6,681 nt of DNA from Clostridia bacterium (lineage in GTDB: Bacteria; Bacillota; Clostridia; Oscillospirales; CAG-272), in assembly GCA_017648425.1 (NCBI GenBank), contig JAGCJD010000168.1, positions 1 to 6,681 on the forward strand. The letters run 5' to 3'. The position numbers and the translations under genes are program-made. Below, one piece after another: positions 5,531 through 6,681 of the stretch. Each line of letters starts with the position of its first letter. Position 1 is the first letter of the stretch. The notes under the pieces were generated by a model. It had not been told where the DNA came from. It saw only the letters and a list, made by a program, of their open reading frames with translations, and did not search any database.

Positions 5531-6565
5531 ATGAAAATGACATTCAGATGGTACGGACCTACCGATACCATACCGCTTCAATACATAAGACAAATACCCA
5601 ATATGTCGGGCGTTGTTACGGCTGTTTACGACGAGCCCGTAGGCGAGGTATGGAGTATTGAAAAAATAGAAAAGCTCAAAGCTCTTTGCGATGCAGAGGC
5701 ACTTGAAATGGAGGTCATCGAGTCAGTTCCTGTTCACGAGGACATCAAGCTCGGCAGACCTACAAGAGATAAGTATATAGCAAACTATGCACAGACCATA
5801 AGAAATCTTGGAAAGTGCGGAGTTAAGTGCATTTGCTATAACTTTATGCCTGTTTTCGATTGGCTTCGCACCAATCTTCACACCGAGGCGGCAGATGGCT
5901 CAAACTCTCTGTCCTACACTCACGAGGAGCTTATGAAGCTTGATCCAAAAAATCTTCATCTCCCCGGTTGGGACGAAAGCTACAAGACCGATGAACTTAA
6001 TGCGCTTCTTGATGCTTATTCGGGAATGACACATGAGCAGCTTTTTGATAACCTTGTTTACTTTCTTAATGGCATTATGCCTGCTTGCGATGAAACAGGT
6101 ATCAACATGGCAATACACCCCGATGATCCGCCATGGGATATGTTCGGTCTGCCCAGAATAATTACGGGCGCTGACAGCTACGATAAGTTTTTCTCGGCAG
6201 TACCCAACAAGCACAACGGCGTGACATTCTGCACAGGCTCTCTCGGAGCAGGCAGAGGCAACAATCTCGTTTGTATGGCAGAGAAGTATGCAGACCGCAT
6301 CTACTTTGCGCATATAAGACAGCTCAAATTCAAGGGTGAGCTTGACTTTGCTGAGGCAGGACATCTGACAAGCGCGGGCGACCTAGATATTTATGGTGTT
6401 GTAAAGGCGCTCGTAAAGGGTGGCTTTGATGGATATGTTCGTCCCGACCACGGAAGAAATATTTGGGGTGAGGACGGAAAGCCCGGATACGGACTTTTTG
6501 ACAGAGCGCTTGGCGCGGCGTACCTCAACGGTCTTTTTGAGGCTGTTGAAAATGAGCTTAAATAA
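5531..6565 (+). CDS. uxuA: Mannonate dehydratase UxuA
   Basis: UxuA dehydrates D-mannonate to 2-keto-3-deoxy-D-gluconate in the cytoplasm. The N-terminus FRWYGPTD and the VESVPVHEDIK and CYNFMPVFDW segments are diagnostic. The expected metal ligands are all present: His196 in HPDDPP, Cys234 in CTGS, His261 in HIR and Asp306 in RPDHG, spaced as in the known Gram-positive enzymes. At 344 residues it is close to Bacillus/Streptococcus UxuA and shorter than the E. coli form (394) because a central insertion is missing. It starts 20 bp after eda, with a purine-rich AAAGGAAAA site at 5513-5521. A second ATG two codons later (5537) is an alternative start with little effect. It is followed after 20 bp by the oxidoreductase that supplies its substrate. 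The gene is intact. Confidence 0.97.
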   Translation: MKMTFRWYGPTDTIPLQYIRQIPNMSGVVTAVYDEPVGEVWSIEKIEKLKALCDAEALEMEVIESVPVHEDIKLGRPTRDKYIANYAQTIRNLGKCGVKCICYNFMPVFDWLRTNLHTEAADGSNSLSYTHEELMKLDPKNLHLPGWDESYKTDELNALLDAYSGMTHEQLFDNLVYFLNGIMPACDETGINMAIHPDDPPWDMFGLPRIITGADSYDKFFSAVPNKHNGVTFCTGSLGAGRGNNLVCMAEKYADRIYFAHIRQLKFKGELDFAEAGHLTSAGDLDIYGVVKALVKGGFDGYVRPDHGRNIWGEDGKPGYGLFDRALGAAYLNGLFEAVENELK

Positions 6566-6573
6566 ATGGAAAA

Positions 6574-6577
6574 GAGG
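6574..6577 (+). promoter_or_regulatory. Shine-Dalgarno site of the oxidoreductase gene
   Basis: GAGG, within AAGAGGA, lies eight bases before the ATG at 6586 in the 20-bp gap after uxuA. It supports the start of the partial gene at the window edge. Confidence 0.65.
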
Positions 6578-6585
6578 ATTTTGAT

Positions 6586-6681
6586 ATGGTTCCTTTTAAT
6601 GTAGATCTTAATGGTAAGGTAGTGGCTGTAACAGGTGCGGGAGGTATTATCTGTTCTGCCTTTGCAAAGGCTCTTGCAGAA
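6586..6681 (+). CDS. uxuB: SDR-family D-mannonate oxidoreductase (fructuronate reductase), 5' part only
   Basis: Only the first 32 codons are present; the frame is open to the window end. After a short lead (PFNVDLNGK) comes a first beta strand and the Rossmann dinucleotide-binding loop TGAGGIIC (residues 16-23), then the start of the following helix (SAFAKALAE). This is the N-terminus of a classical short-chain dehydrogenase, and the modified glycine loop resembles the SDR-type mannonate oxidoreductases found next to uxuA in Bacillota and Bacteroidetes. Such enzymes reduce D-fructuronate to D-mannonate with NAD(P)H, filling the step between UxaC and UxuA. E. coli UxuB, by contrast, belongs to the unrelated mannitol-dehydrogenase family. 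The SDR call is firm; the substrate is inferred from position and loop type. Confidence 0.78.
   Translation, partial: MVPFNVDLNGKVVAVTGAGGIICSAFAKALAE

Overview
The window looks like chromosomal DNA of a low-to-moderate GC, anaerobic, polysaccharide-degrading Clostridia-type Bacillota. This rests on purine-rich Shine-Dalgarno sites before most genes, a very AT-rich leader, mixed AT/GC third codon positions, and the short Bacillus/Clostridium-like forms of the uronate enzymes. The taxon is inferred from style and cannot be fixed from sequence alone.

Layout: positions 1-303 are a gene-free, AT-rich control region. At its left edge a Shine-Dalgarno-like site on the minus strand suggests a divergent gene starting at or just outside the window. 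An extended -10 promoter near 189-217 reads rightward. All complete genes are on the plus strand. First come two proteins with pectate-lyase-superfamily (right-handed beta-helix) motifs (304-1407 and 1477-3387), separated by a 69-bp gap holding a good 10-pair hairpin. After a 142-bp gap with a possible 20-codon leader ORF come uxaC (uronate isomerase, 3530-4918), eda (KDPG aldolase, 4953-5510), uxuA (mannonate dehydratase, 5531-6565) and the start of an SDR-type mannonate/fructuronate oxidoreductase (6586 to the window edge). Gaps of 20-34 bp in the second half indicate one operon.

Together the four right-hand genes form the glucuronate branch of hexuronate catabolism: D-glucuronate to D-fructuronate (UxaC), to D-mannonate (SDR/UxuB), to 2-keto-3-deoxygluconate (UxuA), then, after a kinase not seen here, KDPG to pyruvate plus glyceraldehyde-3-phosphate (Eda). 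The galacturonate-branch enzymes UxaB and UxaA are not present in the window. The two beta-helix proteins are likely the polysaccharide or oligosaccharide-acting partners, but neither has a signal peptide, in-frame stops rule out one being added upstream, and neither shows the GH28 active-site motifs I looked for. What they do, and where, is the main open question. The most interesting reading is an intracellular beta-helix pair acting on an imported, glucuronate-containing oligosaccharide.
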